From Chrysomallon squamiferum (lineage: Eukaryota > Mollusca > Gastropoda > Neomphalida > Peltospiridae): a stretch of DNA of 64,000 nucleotides. Below the pieces are notes generated by a model. It did not search any database, was not told the DNA's origin, and was given only the letters and a program-made list of their open reading frames with translations. Location: the NCBI GenBank assembly GCA_012295275.1, contig CM022674.1:15217953-15281952 (forward strand). Direction: 5' to 3'. The translations under genes were made by a program, and so were the position numbers. Shown one piece after another: positions 10,234 to 24,122 of this stretch (position 1 is the first letter of the stretch; the number at the start of each line of letters is the position of its first letter).

Positions 10234-10796
10234 GGTTTGGGAAAACCATAAAAATTTACAATCTTCTAAAGACAACACCAGAGACAAATTTTTTTTTTTT
10301 CCTTCTTCTATCCTCAATAAACCTCGTTTAAAAATGTCGAACCGGGATCTTAGCAAGAGGCATTGCGTCCTGATATGAAAATGTACACAAGTTTTTATGA
10401 CTTGAACAATAAAATCTGTCGTTTTAGAGTCTTCGCGCTGTTTTCGAATATTAAATTATAACAGCGGTTTATGTTTTAGTTGCGTCTTTCATCAGCGATC
10501 AGATATTTCAGTTTTCATCACCGCTGAGAAGGAATTATTATTATTTTATTTTTTTTAAATAAGTCTCGAGTGAAGAAGAATAATAAAATTAAAATAGTAT
10601 CATATTCTTATTCACAGTAGATTTCCTTCTATGAATTATTAAAATTGGTGACAAATTATTTAAAAATTTTGCCGTCATCCATAACTGTTTTTCTTAATGT
10701 ACATTTGTCAGTATTATTATGTGCATATTTATTTTTATGTGTGTATATGTGAGGTAAGGTAGATATGCTGATAGGCGGGGAAGTAGATAGGGATGC

Positions 10797-10798
<2 letters not shown>

Positions 10799-10852
<54 letters not shown>
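10799..10852. repeat. (TA)n microsatellite
   Basis: About 27 TA dinucleotides. Confidence 0.95.
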
Positions 10853-10858
<6 letters not shown>

Positions 10859-11137
10859 ATGACAGTAATACTAATTTTACAAATATTAATAATAATAAAA
10901 TAGATTAAGAAGGGATTAATCAGTTTTATACGCAGACGAATAGTCTTTTTATTTATTTATTTATTTGTTTGTTTGTTTGTTTGTTTGTTTGTTTGTTTTT
11001 TGAGAGTTTATTTATTTTATGTTTCTCTTTTTTTCCCTTTTCTTTCTTAATTTTTTTTTTTTTTTTTTTTTGAATTACAATTGCTTAAAAAATACGGTTA
11101 AAGAGTCCATATAACTAGTAGATTTACATTTAGTATT

Positions 11138-11170
11138 AGTATTACTAATAGTAGTAGTAGTAGCAGTAGC

Positions 11171-11247
<77 letters not shown>

Positions 11248-11348
11248 AGTGTAGTAGTAGTAATAGTACCAGAAGAAATAAAAGTAGCAGTAGCAATGCT
11301 AGTAGTAGTAATAGTAGTAGTAGTAGTAGTAATAGTAGTACTGGTAGT
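11138..11348. repeat. (TAG)n microsatellite
   Basis: About 70 TAG/TAA triplets with interruptions. Confidence 0.9.
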
Positions 11349-11848
11349 AATAGTAGTTAAAACAATGCTACTAGTTATTAATATAAGTTACGCTAAGCGG
11401 TTTTTACTAATCATACTGCTATGAAAGTCAAAGATCAAGTCTATTTATAATTTTTATTTAAATTAAAGTTCAGGTAACTCCTTCAGCCATGCCACGTGCC
11501 TTCCTTGTCTCTTAGCAACCGAATGTCTCTTGGGAGAATGCTGGTTGTAGAGTGCAAATGAGACGTCATCAGTAATAACTTATTCCGCGTTTAAAAGTGC
11601 GTGAAAGTTTTCATGTTTGATGAAGTATTAAATTTGATTTTTAAATACCAGAAGTTAAAGCCGGTGTATGAATTAAAACAGCCATAAAAACTTTTGCTGG
11701 ATTTATTGAATTCAAGTTATAATCTTTTATTCTTTATCGTCTCTTTTATCATTTCTCTTTCGCTCCTTTTTTTTTTTTTTAATCTTTTTACAGAGTTTTT
11801 ATTTTTTATTTATTTATTTATAGATTTGTCTCCGGAAGTGACATTTAC

Positions 11849-12014
<166 letters not shown>

Positions 12015-12138
12015 TTCCTTTATCTCTGTGTCTTTGTCCCTCATTCTTTCTTCCTCGTTCTGTCTATACCTCTCTGTGTCTCTCAGCTCATAAAAAATAC
12101 TTTTTATTTTTATTTTTTTATATTTACTTGATCGTATA

Positions 12139-12282
12139 AAGAAGAAGAAGGAGAAGAAGAAGAAGAAGAAGAAGAAGAAGAAGAAGAAGAAGAAGAAGAC
12201 AAGAAAACAAATGAATAATAAGATAATTGAACAAACACACACACAGAGACACATACACACACATACATACATACATACACAC

Positions 12283-12332
<50 letters not shown>
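12139..12332. repeat. (GAA)n followed by (CA)n
   Basis: (AAG)n at 12139-12199, a short unique spacer, then CA/ACAT repeats at 12234-12332, then TATATG repeats. Confidence 0.9.
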
Positions 12333-12344
<12 letters not shown>

Positions 12345-12719
12345 GTATATGTATGTATATATATATCAGAAAAATCATAAATTAAAGGGCCTGTTTTACG
12401 TTACACTAAATACATTTTTTAGGACAAACTAAATATGTTTCTTCTCCTAACGTTACTAACAACATGGCTGTTACTTCTCATCTATTTTACTTCGTGCGTA
12501 GCGCTCATGTTGTCCGTCTCTTCCGTCTGTCTGTTTAATCTGCTGACTTCTTCTCATTTTATATTCTCCGCGTTCACACTTCGCATGTTCTGTATCTCGT
12601 ATTAATGAAGAATCTATTGATCTTCAGTTGAAAACACGCAAAAATGCCATATCAGCAGGCGTTTTAAAAATCATAGTAGCGGCCCGCACGAGCTAGGGAA
12701 AGCACGTGAAAACGTCAAC

Positions 12720-12742
12720 ATGGCGTCTCCCGCTGAGGACAA
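12720..12742 (+). CDS. Candidate first coding exon (MASPAED...), possible alternative start of the CNBD2-like gene
   Basis: ATG GCG TCT CCC GCT GAG GAC AA followed by the consensus donor GTAAGA. The sequence around it is unusually GC-rich for this region and contains CACGTG just upstream. It ends in phase 2, the phase required by the large CNBD2-like exon at 31004 (giving ...EDK-KMSRL). It could therefore be an alternative first exon of that gene, but a separate gene or chance cannot be excluded. Confidence 0.3.
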
Positions 12743-13791
12743 GTAAGAATATTTATTTGTTTGTTTATGTAGGTAATGTCTGTATAGATATTAATTTTTT
12801 TTTTGGGGGTATTAGTTATTATTAGAATATAGTTGTAGATGTTAAATAAAATAATTATTTACTTAATCAGTAATGTGTACGTATGTGTATGTGTGTGTAT
12901 GTGTGTGCGTGTCTATATATATATATATTGCTCTAATTATGCTATAATATGACATAAATAAATAAAGAAATAATTACGTTCAGTATTTGTTTTTATTATT
13001 ATTTTAACCAAATAAAATAATAATAAAAGTAACTATCTGTCTATCCATCTATCAATGTATATGTCTGTATATCTATCTATATATGTGTGTGTGTGTGTGT
13101 ACAAACATCTGGTTTTCTGTCTGTCTATATACATATATATCTGTGTATATATATGTACCTATGTACCTATCTACCTGTCTCTCTATGTATCTTTCTCTCT
13201 ATGTATATATCTATCTAATCTCTCTGTCTGTCTATCTGTCTCTATACATATCTGCCTTAATGCCTTTCTTTAGTGTATATTTATCTATCACACATTAGAA
13301 ATGTATATAAATGTATCTGTGTTTGAGCTCATGGGAAGATGCATATAAAAACTGTTGATAATGAAAAGAGAGCAGACTATTTGTCTCCGCAGGTGTTTTA
13401 ATATGTCATTAATTCTATACTTAGTGCCATTTTATATAACAGTATGTTTCAACACACACACACACACACACACATATAAACAAACACACACACACACACA
13501 TATACACATATACATACATAGATTTATGCATATGTGTGTATGAGTATATATATATATATACAACAAAACAAAGAAAAAAGAAAATAATTTCAGATTTTCA
13601 CACAGGTAATCATACTGAGTTACTTTTAATAGATTTGACTGTAACTGTCATTGATGCACTAATTTTATCAATAATGATTTCTTTCCGCTAAGGAAGTTAG
13701 ACGAAATAAATAAATTTAAAAAAAATAATTTTTAAGAAAATAACAAAGAGAATATTTGACTTTAATTTTGTTTATTTATTTATTTATTTAG

Positions 13792-13830
<39 letters not shown>

Positions 13831-15280
13831 TTTATTTATTTATTTATGTATTTATTTATTTGAAATATTTAGTTATTGAGTTAGTTATTGGATTATTGTT
13901 TTATTGTCTTATGTGAAATAAAAATATATTTAGATTTGAACATAAACCGTCAGTTCTTTCATTAATAGTTTTGAAACGAGTCTTTCCAACGTAGGCATCT
14001 TTTATTTATTTATTTATTTATTTATTTAAGTTGTACCTAAATGTGCATTTAAAACTGTGTATATTATTACGTTAACAAAACTCAAATATCCTTAGTACCA
14101 ATAATATCCACAGTCTACTGAAACAGGATTCGTAACGTATATGACAGTAAAATACACCTTTTTATGTTGCATTTGAATATTTTCCTATAGACGTGGTAAA
14201 GCAATATTTTACTATTGTTTTATGCAGCAGTAACTAAAATATATCTCTCTAAGTCATTTCAGTTTTTATATTCGATTTTCTTTGCTTAGTGTGTCACCAC
14301 TCACAAACAAATAAAATAGATGAATAGAAAATTGCCTATTGTTAAGAAAAGGGAATTATGAAGTCGATACTGGATAAAGAAAGCTAAGTTTGTTTTGTGC
14401 TGATATTTCAATGATACGAGTGAACAGAAATTTTTATCTAAACGTATCAATAGTATTTCATAGTTTTCTATGTAATATAAAATGACAGAAAAAAACAAAT
14501 ATAAATTTAACATAACAATTCCTTTTGAGCAAATGTGACAAATTTCCCTTGAGCGAATTTTTCCGGATTTTTGCATGTTATGAATATTCTGCTCAGTATA
14601 TAATTCAAGATAAGTAACCCAAAAAATAAAAATGAAAAACGTCTGCTACTACCGTTACTACTACTATTTACCAATGTTATTTTAGTACTACTGCATACTA
14701 TTTACTAATGCAACTTTTTAGTAGAGCAACAGCATACTACTACGATTACTACTGATTTTATTACAGCAACAGGTTCTATAGCTACAACTAATGCAACTAC
14801 TGCTATTACTTTCATTACTGCTAATACTTCTACCACAACTTCTGTTTTTATTATTATTATTATCTCTGCTAGTATTAAACACCTAAAGATGATGTCTTCA
14901 TACAAATAAATTATTGTTCTCGACTATCGATCTGTCCTGTCAATTGCGTGTTCCAATAACACACTGATTATTTAGATATTGATCAGCTACTTCCTAATTA
15001 GCGTTGTCTTTTTTTTTATTGTTTACGTACCTGTTGCCACCTGCTACAGGTGTAAATGTTGTTCTTATTAGCACTATCAAAGTCAGGTGCTCTGTCAGCG
15101 ACTCGATATTTCGACTCTTCCTCCGTCAATTCTCAAACCTTTGTGACAAGGATGTTTAAAGATTCAAAGCTAGAACGATACTGAAGAACTTGAACAGCGT
15201 AATAAACGGATACTCTGGTTAATTAGGAAATGAGGTTTTTGTTATATGTGTTTAATATGTGTGTGTACAGATTTAACTAG
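12743..15280. other. Noncoding, microsatellites
   Basis: GT/TATC/CTGT repeats at 12880-13270, (CA)n 13446-13500, (TTAC)n/(TTTA)n 13775-13862, (TTTA)n 14000-14028, degenerate ACT/TAC triplets 14640-14870. No gene seen. Confidence 0.5.
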
Positions 15281-15285
15281 CTGAA

Positions 15286-15389
15286 ATGATGCTGTCTAGA
15301 GAAGATACTAGGAGTGTGGCTGTTGTGAATGAATCAAGGTTGGATCCTAGAGTGACCAGAAGTACAAAATTTGTAGTTTCAACAGACAC
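15286..15389 (+). CDS. Candidate 5' exon of the CNBD2-like gene
   Basis: Open sequence starting MMLSREDTRSVAVV and containing RLDPRVTRSTKFVVSTDT, flanked by an AG at 15279-15280 and a strong donor GTAAGT at 15390. It ends in phase 2. It joins in frame to the candidate mini-exon at 17409, or directly to the exon at 31004. It looks protein-like rather than repetitive, but its membership of the gene is not proven. Confidence 0.35.
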
Positions 15390-15472
15390 GTAAGTTTTTC
15401 TTCTTCTTCTTCTACTACTTTTTTTTCTTCTTCTTCCTAGACAGACACCACTATAAACCATGATAAAGTATA

Positions 15473-15473
<1 letters not shown>

Positions 15474-15554
<81 letters not shown>
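15474..15554. repeat. (CT)n microsatellite
   Basis: About 40 CT dinucleotides. Confidence 0.95.
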
Positions 15555-15558
<4 letters not shown>

Positions 15559-16308
15559 ACCTCATTGTGTCCCTGTGTGTATGTCTATCATTCTTACACA
15601 CGCACATACGCTATAGAAACCTGAACAAACCTACAGAAGTAATATAAGATAGTGTTTCTAGATCAGTTAAAAAAAACTGACTTAGTCGCGTGCTTTCCTA
15701 TCGATTGCGATGAGCTAACATGATAAATAAAATATAAGTCAAAGCTTTCATGAGATACACTTTTTTTACAAAATAATGTTTTTTTTAGTCCTCTGCTCTA
15801 GTCTTTTTTTTTTATCTTTTTTTTTTTTTTTAAATGTTTTTAAAAAACATTTCATTAGCGTTCGATAATTCTAATTACCATTGTAATTATCTGAACAAAA
15901 TATAATATGGACAAGGCGGTTGAGAGAAATTTAGAACAGCCTGTGTGTATCTGTGTGTATTTTTAGAAATGCTGTTTTGGTTTGTGAAGGGGTTGAGTGC
16001 AGAAGCATAGAGAAAAGAGAAAAAAAATATACAAATAAAACTGAGACTCACATTTACATCCAGGGACACAGACTTTTTTACAAAACACACACACACAGTC
16101 CACACACTCTAGTCTTTTCGCATAAATACGCATTTACCTCCATTTTATGGATAAACATACGCATAAAAATTTTCACATACCTATGGACAGAATTTTTTTT
16201 GAATTTACACATACAGAGAGAGAAATTAAAGAGAGGGATGAAGGGAAGGATTCTAATTAGAGAAAATCAATTATATGAACAAAATACGAACAGATGGATA
16301 TAAACGCA

Positions 16309-16504
<196 letters not shown>

Positions 16505-17408
16505 CGTATTGAAGAATGATTAGCATTTATTTTAAATCATACAACTCAGAAAAGACTAAAACGACTTGTACCAAAAGTCCTAATAGACTGAGTCAACTTT
16601 ATTTGTTTGTTTTTCAACAGTTGACAAAATTGATCATTTTCTCAGTACTATATGAATATTATTTGTTTCTATAACTGTAAGAATAAATAATTGAATCTAT
16701 GAAAGACTGAATGAAAGAGGATTACAAAGAGGGAGTGAATGAATGAAACATGAAAGGAAGATGAAGAGAAATTATGAACATACAAATGAAAAAACGGACA
16801 AATAAATCAGTGACAATAAAAAAAAAAAAGGCTGAGGGTGAAACGTTAATTAAAATGATTGTGTATATAAATAAACAAAACAAACAAAATATCTAAAAAA
16901 AATGTGAAAAAAAATAAAAAAATACAACTACAAACAAACAAACAAACAAAGAAGACGTAGTGAGATATAAAGAAAAGGGTAGAGTGTCGAAGATAGTGAA
17001 ATAGATATATATACTCTTTATTCTTCTTTTTTTTTTTTTCTTTATAGTTTATTTACCTCAAAGCCAGGCTATAATAATAATAATAATATTATCATTATCT
17101 ACTCCCACCTTTTTTTTTTTTTTTTTTTTTTTTTTCTTTATTAAAAACTGCCCGGGCATGAAACATGCCACAGATATTTTGTACAAAGATAACTGAATCT
17201 ACACGCGATCATTTTCAAGCGGCTAAAACCGTGACAGAACACGAAAACTTTCAGTGATACTTTTATTCAGACAACAAGGAAAACCGCGTCGCCTTTTGTG
17301 ATCGGCTGGTGAATGGGAAGTAATTGCGAGGCAGTAAGCGTTACTCACACCATCACGAACCAGCGAGACGCTTATAGACTTCAAATAAGTTCATTATAAA
17401 ATGTTTAG

Positions 17409-17433
17409 AGATCAAGCGAGTCGCAGTTTTCCA
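17409..17433 (+). CDS. Candidate 25 bp mini-exon of the CNBD2-like gene
   Basis: Bounded by TTTAG and the donor GTAAGT; reads (T)DQASRSFP. Phase 2 in and phase 0 out, matching the exon at 15389 upstream and a possible extension of the exon at 24123 back to 24090 (TALVKITYNIT then MASN). The acceptor lacks a good pyrimidine tract. Confidence 0.25.
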
Positions 17434-18598
17434 GTAAGTATTGTCACTACCGTTTTATGTACGAATTTTATTTATCTTTTTTTTTTTTTTTTTTTTTTTA
17501 ACTTTATATTTTTTTTTTTTACATAAATCGATTTTGAAATTAATGGGAAAATGAATGCTGGATATATATATATATATATATAAAACTCGTTTTGTATAGG
17601 ATATAAGGTTTATTTAAGAACTTAAGAACTAAACCGTAAAAAGTAAATGTGCTGTTAATATTGATGAATTTATGAATGGTAAATATTTAGGTACATACGT
17701 ACTTATACATACATACATACATACATATATATATAAACACACGCACACATATAGACATTACACACACATTCACACACATCCACACACACATCCACACACA
17801 CATACACACACACTCACACATACATACACACGTATACACACATACACACAGACACACTCACACATACACACATACATACACACACACACTCACACTCACA
17901 CATACACGTGGAATAACTGGTTACTCTAAAAAACATCAGTTTAATCAGATCAAGCGAGGCTCTCTACGGTAGATTTTCTATTTCCACTGATTTCGTTCTC
18001 ACTATACGTCAAAACAAAACAGCTCTTAAGAGAAAAAATTTAATAATAAATACAAAATTACTTATCATTTTCTAAATGAAAAGCGATTTCATAATGGTCT
18101 TTTGAGACGTAAACTAGCAATTAAACACTACTGCAGTAATTTTGAACTATTTAGATTTTATACCTGGCTTCTTGAGTAAATGGATGGAAGGAATGGATGG
18201 ATGGATCTACGGCTGAACAGCCATACATATACAGTTTCAAAGAAGACCTGTCGTTCATGTTTTACAATCCCAGTAATCTTTACGTTATTAACAAACCATC
18301 TCGTTATTCTGAAAACAATAATCATCTCTTTATCCATCCTTCCTGTCCGCCAGCTAATTACAAATGTATAGATTAAACAGAAAAACACAGTCGTACGCTC
18401 TGTTTAAGTACCATCGACCACTCATTTCTAATCAGTACATTACGTTTTAAGTACTTATTAGATGAACTAATGTCTACGCTAATGGGAAGGAAGGTATAAT
18501 TTTAATAGTAATCTGTTCACATCAATATTCTTACTTATATTAGTCAGTGTGCATCACGTCTTATTCATTTTCCTTTTCAATATCGTTTGTGAGTATGA

Positions 18599-18788
<190 letters not shown>

Positions 18789-19147
18789 GTCTCTTTCAAT
18801 ATCTCTATATGTTTATCTGTTTATCTCACTGTCTCTGTCTGTTTCTCTCTCTATTTCGTGCCTTCTTGCTCTAACAATATTATTATTAATACTATTGCTA
18901 CCGATACTATTACTATTACTATTACTGCTCTGTTATAACTACTACTGTAATTACTACAGTTAGTGTTACCATTACTATTACTGCTGCTGTTATATCACCA
19001 CATAACTATTAGTACTGTTAGTATTACTACTACATTAATACTATTACTAGTACTACTATCCGTTATTACTATTTTTACTACTGCTGCTATTACTGCTACT
19101 ACAACTGCTATTACTACTATTAGTACCTTTTACAATTATTATTATTA

Positions 19148-19211
<64 letters not shown>

Positions 19212-19388
19212 CTGTTCAGTTGTTGTTGTTGTTATATGTTTTCTGTAATACTGTAGACAGTTTAATATGTTTTCTCTAATCAGTCGTTGTTCAGTGTTAA
19301 ATTAATGTGGATCAGAACCTGACTGTTTTGATTTTTCTAGTAATAAGTTTGTCTGATCAATACATCTTACTTAGCATCACTCTCTTGA

Positions 19389-19392
<4 letters not shown>

Positions 19393-19453
<61 letters not shown>
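19393..19453. repeat. (GA)n microsatellite
   Basis: About 30 GA units. Confidence 0.95.
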
Positions 19454-19459
<6 letters not shown>

Positions 19460-19629
19460 CAGAGAGACAGAGAGAGATGGTTAAAGACAATGAAATTAAG
19501 AAAGATATGCTCATACTGAAACATCAGTATAATAATAATAGTAATATAAATAATAATAATAATAACAATTACAATAATAATCATCAGAATTATGTTCATC
19601 ATCATCATCATCATGATAATAACAATAAA

Positions 19630-19670
19630 TATAATAATAATGATTATTATTATTATTTTTATTAATATTA

Positions 19671-19716
<46 letters not shown>

Positions 19717-19734
19717 TTTATTATTATTATTATA

Positions 19735-19771
<37 letters not shown>

Positions 19772-19790
19772 CATCATCATCATTATCAGT
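19630..19790. repeat. (ATT)n microsatellite cluster
   Basis: Interrupted ATT triplets ending in (ATC)n. Confidence 0.9.
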
Positions 19791-20379
19791 ATTATTTATA
19801 CAGAGAGAAAGGAAGTGAGAGACGGAGTGAGATAGTGATACAAAGGACACACGTACACAGATTATGTGATAAGGCGAAAGAGTCAGTGACTGAGAGAACC
19901 TATTCACTTTTCCTCTTGACTGTTAAATGCTATTGTTGTAGAAAATGTCAGGCACTCACTCGGTCAATCTCACGTCATTAGCGAGAACGTCACGTGATAC
20001 AAAAAAACAGTGTTTTCTAAACCGCAAATCTTCATCCTCTCTATTTTTTTATATTTGTAGTTTTCGTGGCAAATCTTTTGTTTTTATTCTGTGTGAAAAT
20101 CATGATGGTTTCTTTGCAACTTAAACAGTGATTTTCGTGTTAATTTCTTTCCTAAATTCTCGTGAATTTCGTGTCTGTTTCTTCTCGGATCGGTTTCATT
20201 CCAAATCTATTTCATTTCGAGAATACTTCTTTTGTGAATCTGTTTAATTTCACTTTTGATTTCATTATGGTGTTTTACTGGAATTCGTAAGAAATTAATT
20301 TTAGATTCGGAGGTTTCTGAGAAAACACTTCAAGAACTTCATCTCTTTCATTTGCTGCGGACTACTGTTACTTCCTTCT

Positions 20380-20511
20380 ACGACAACAACAACTACTACT
20401 ACAACTTGTTCTATTGTATCTTCTATTTCTATTCTGCTGCTGCTGGTAGTACAGCTAAAAGCAACAGCTGCAACTATTACTATTTCTACCACCACCACAA
20501 CAAAAACACAG

Positions 20512-20545
<34 letters not shown>

Positions 20546-20890
20546 TGCATCTACCACTACTCCTGTACTTCTAACATTACAGATACTAATACTACATCAA
20601 AGACTACTATTACTAAAATCACTGCTAAAGCAACAACAAATAATTCTACTTCTACTGTATCAACAGCTGGTATTTTTCATACAAATACCATTACTACATC
20701 TATAATAACTATTAGGTTTACCGTTATTTCTACTACTATCGCTATTGCTACCAGTAATACTACTGCTGCTGCTACTACTACGACTACTACTGTTGCTACG
20801 CCTATTACTACTACTACTACTACTGTTACTGCAACTACTACTACTGCTACTACACTACTACTATATTATTATTATTATTCTGTTTACTGA
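20380..20890. repeat. Degenerate (ACT/TAC)n array
   Basis: Imperfect ACT, CTG and ATT triplets over about 500 bases. The Ser/Thr/Leu-rich open frames across it are artefacts. Confidence 0.8.
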
Positions 20891-21369
20891 ACGACTTACT
20901 ACTAATATACAAGGCGATAATCACAATGCACAACAACGACTTCTGTTTACTGAGGAAAAACGATATCTTTGTTCTCGTTAAGTAACCGGGGCCGTATTTG
21001 TATTCACAATGTCAGGACCGGTTCCACGATTTCAGTTAAAAAAAAGGGGGTTGTGATGGTGTCATGCGATAGTATAACTTTCAACATGAAATGAATATAA
21101 TTACAAAGAAAGAAAAACTGATCATAAACAAGTCCGCGCGCCTCTTTGCAACCCCCCACTCAATCTGCCGCTGGATTCACCCTGCATATTTTTTTTGTGT
21201 TTTTATATTTGTTTACTTTTCGTTCGTTTGTACACCTACTTAGTGTCCGATATATATTTTTAAATAATAATATTAATTATAAATAAAAAGTGCGGAAGAA
21301 CATTTTAATAACACTGACTGATTTTATGGATTTGATTATTTTATTTAATATTTGTATTTTGAAATTTTA

Positions 21370-21625
21370 CCAATGGCTGGAAATGATGTTAGGTTGTGTA
21401 TTGTGGCTGTTCTATAAGGATGTATATTTGTTTTATTTAATTACTTTATTCTCGAGTTAACTAGTGGATTGTAATGTTGTAATGTTGTACCGTGTGGATA
21501 TTCTTTAAGGATGAATTCATTTTATTCTTTCATTCTGGAGTTAACTAATGGCTGAACCTGTATCTCTGTGCATTGTGGATTTTCTATAAGGCTGTATATG
21601 TATGTTTCTTTTTCTATATAAAAGT
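21370..21625. repeat. Degenerate ~90 bp tandem repeat, 3 copies
   Basis: Recurrent blocks: ATTGTGGCTGTTCTATAAGGATGTATAT, then TTTATTCT(C/G)GAGTTAACTA, at about 21395, 21490 and 21575. Confidence 0.55.
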
Positions 21626-21714
21626 GTTTTGTTCCTTGAAATTCATTGTTACGTGACATATACAATTTCTTTACCAGTGACTAAAGCCTTTGGTTCATAT
21701 TAACATAAACTGGA

Positions 21715-21880
21715 TCAATATTTTGAATATTTCTATTTAAGGATATAATCAGCTTAGGATATTTCAGTTCAAAGATATTTCAGATTGAGGATACTTCATT
21801 TCAAGGATAATTTCAGTTCAGGTTATTAAAATATTCCATTTTAACGACATTTCAATTTAAGAATATTCAATACGACACAA
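21715..21880. repeat. Degenerate ~20 bp tandem repeat
   Basis: GGATATTTCAGTTCAA-like units recur seven or eight times with substitutions. Confidence 0.6.
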
Positions 21881-22339
21881 ATTCTGAAATCTAGTGTGCA
21901 TCGAGCTATGAGGATTATGTAAGTACTAGACGAAGTAAAATTCATAGTGACTTTGAAAGTTCTGTCCATAGCAAGCGTGCTTTACCGTCATGCTGAAATT
22001 GTTTCATCCAAAATGAATTACACGTTTTTGACAGATCAATACATCGCTCGTTTGCGAAATGCAGTTGTTGTAGGCTGCTGCTGATAGATACTTAACCTTT
22101 CAAACAAGAACACTAAGTGCAATAACAACATATCACAGAAACGTTGTCAGTGTGATCTGATGATGTTAGGTAAAAAAAAGATAAACATTGAGTAGCCTAT
22201 TACAGAAAATTAACAAATATAACAACATATGCAGGGAAACGTTGTCAGGATGATCTGATGGTTTGATGTTTAAAAACAGATAAACAAAACAAAATAATAA
22301 AAATAACAAATATAATAATAATAATAGGGATATTCGGAT

Positions 22340-22351
22340 AAGGTTTGATGT

Positions 22352-22415
<64 letters not shown>
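22340..22415. repeat. (AAT)n microsatellite
   Basis: About 20-25 AAT triplets. Confidence 0.9.
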
Positions 22416-22419
<4 letters not shown>

Positions 22420-23364
22420 ATTGAAGATTATTGATCAGCAGTTCTGGAAAAATGGATTAATATGATTTAGTGATATCGTTGAACAACAGAGAATTTTAAA
22501 ATGAATTAACTAATGGTTGGGAATTATAATTTTATCTCTATCAAAACTGTCGATATTCCAGCAAGACATTTATTTAATTTTCTATATTTTTGTATAATTT
22601 AATATTATTCAAACTGAGGTTTGTCTTTAAAAGATAATGACTAATCAAAAACAAAATAAATAAATAAATAAATAAAATTACAATTACAAAAAATGTCCGA
22701 GACTGTACAAAATTAGAAATCTTAATGCAATTCATACAATTATTAAATTTTAATTAACATTTAAAACCAGAACACAAATATATGTATGCTTATGTTTGAA
22801 GACTGTTTAAGAAGTTACTTTAAAAAAAACTAATTTCGAAAAAAGGAATTTACTTCGGAATCAAAGAAATTTCTGAATATATGAATGTGGTTAAAAAAAG
22901 ATAAATAAATAAATAAAATAAATTTAGTGTTCGCTTAACAAAATTGAAAAAAAAAAAAATTAAACGAAATTTAAAATTTCTGTTTGAAATTTCACGTAAC
23001 CAACATTAACGCCATTTTATTTTTCATTTCTTATTTACGCGGTCTGCAGTGCAAACATAAACACATGCTTTAAGTATTTGTTTCTACACATGCGAAACAC
23101 ACTCGATAACGTTTACGACCCTGAAGTAATCCCCCGGACAGAAAATACTCGATATAACACAAATCAAATACGTCAAACGTTCTCGGAGGTCAATAAAATG
23201 ACCGTTTCTACCATTGTCAAAAGCTGTTTAAAGAGAATCAAAGTGAATCAAAGTGAAATTAAACACGGTGTTTGGTTTCGTTTGTGACGCAGAAAGCCAT
23301 CGACACACAAAGACAGGTATCTCTACGTGAATCGTTACTGTCACATATTTCTATACAATACATC

Positions 23365-23640
23365 TGGGCAAGAACTCTGTTGTGAAATATGCTTCTGTTA
23401 TTCGAATAATGGGTCTTTTTGTTGAAAATTACTACAGTGTTTCGAAGACTATGAATTTAATATGAAATATGCTTCAATTCATATACGACTGACGAAGTAC
23501 ATTGAAATTTTTCGAAGGATATCGCTTTAATATGAAATATGTTTCAGTTCGTCGACGATTAACGACGCATATTAAAATATTTCGAAGAATTTGGCTTTAA
23601 TGTCGAATATTCTTCAATTCTCCAAAGATTAGCGGCGTAC
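23365..23640. repeat. Degenerate ~62 bp tandem repeat, 4 copies
   Basis: TTTAATATGAAATATGCTTC ... CGACGATTAACGACGTA ... AAATATTTCGAAG recurs with substitutions at about 23380, 23455, 23530 and 23595. Confidence 0.65.
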
Positions 23641-24122
23641 TACTTTTTTTTTTTTCCTTTCTTTTTTTTTCTTCAAATAATAGAGGCTTAATATACTTCA
23701 GTCTTTCGACGAATTAAAGTTGTATCCAAAATATAATTTTATTTTCAAGGCGAAGATAAATATTTGAATCCTATATTCGAGCAAAACATATCATTATATT
23801 AAAATATTTGTTTTTGTTCTACGAATCTTGTGAACATTCCTAAGAAACAAAACAAAAAAAGTTATCAGAAGTGTAAAAGTTAATTAAAAGTTTGTTTTTC
23901 GCTGTTTTATTCTGTGTCTGTGTACACAGTAGTCTGTTGAAAGCCAGTAAATGATCAACACTGTGAGTTTATCTTCATAAACCAGGCTTTTATTTGTTGT
24001 TAAATCCAACCGTGCGTGCTTGGAAATCGAAATAAGATATTCTGATGTTTGTATTTGATGAATGGACGTAGAAACTTGACCTGACACAGACAGCGCTGGT
24101 GAAAATCACTTACAACATCACA

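Noticed and set aside
11507-11519. RFX X-box-like GTCTCTTAGCAAC upstream of the candidate 5' exon
   Set aside because: The degenerate X-box pattern is expected about every 700 bp on either strand by chance; tempting for a sperm-linked gene but not supportable alone.
13393-13440. Possible exon KCFNMSLILYLVPFYIT joined in phase to the 12720-12742 exon
   Set aside because: Acceptor and donor are plausible, but the exit phase (0) does not fit any later exon considered and the peptide is just hydrophobic AT-rich sequence.
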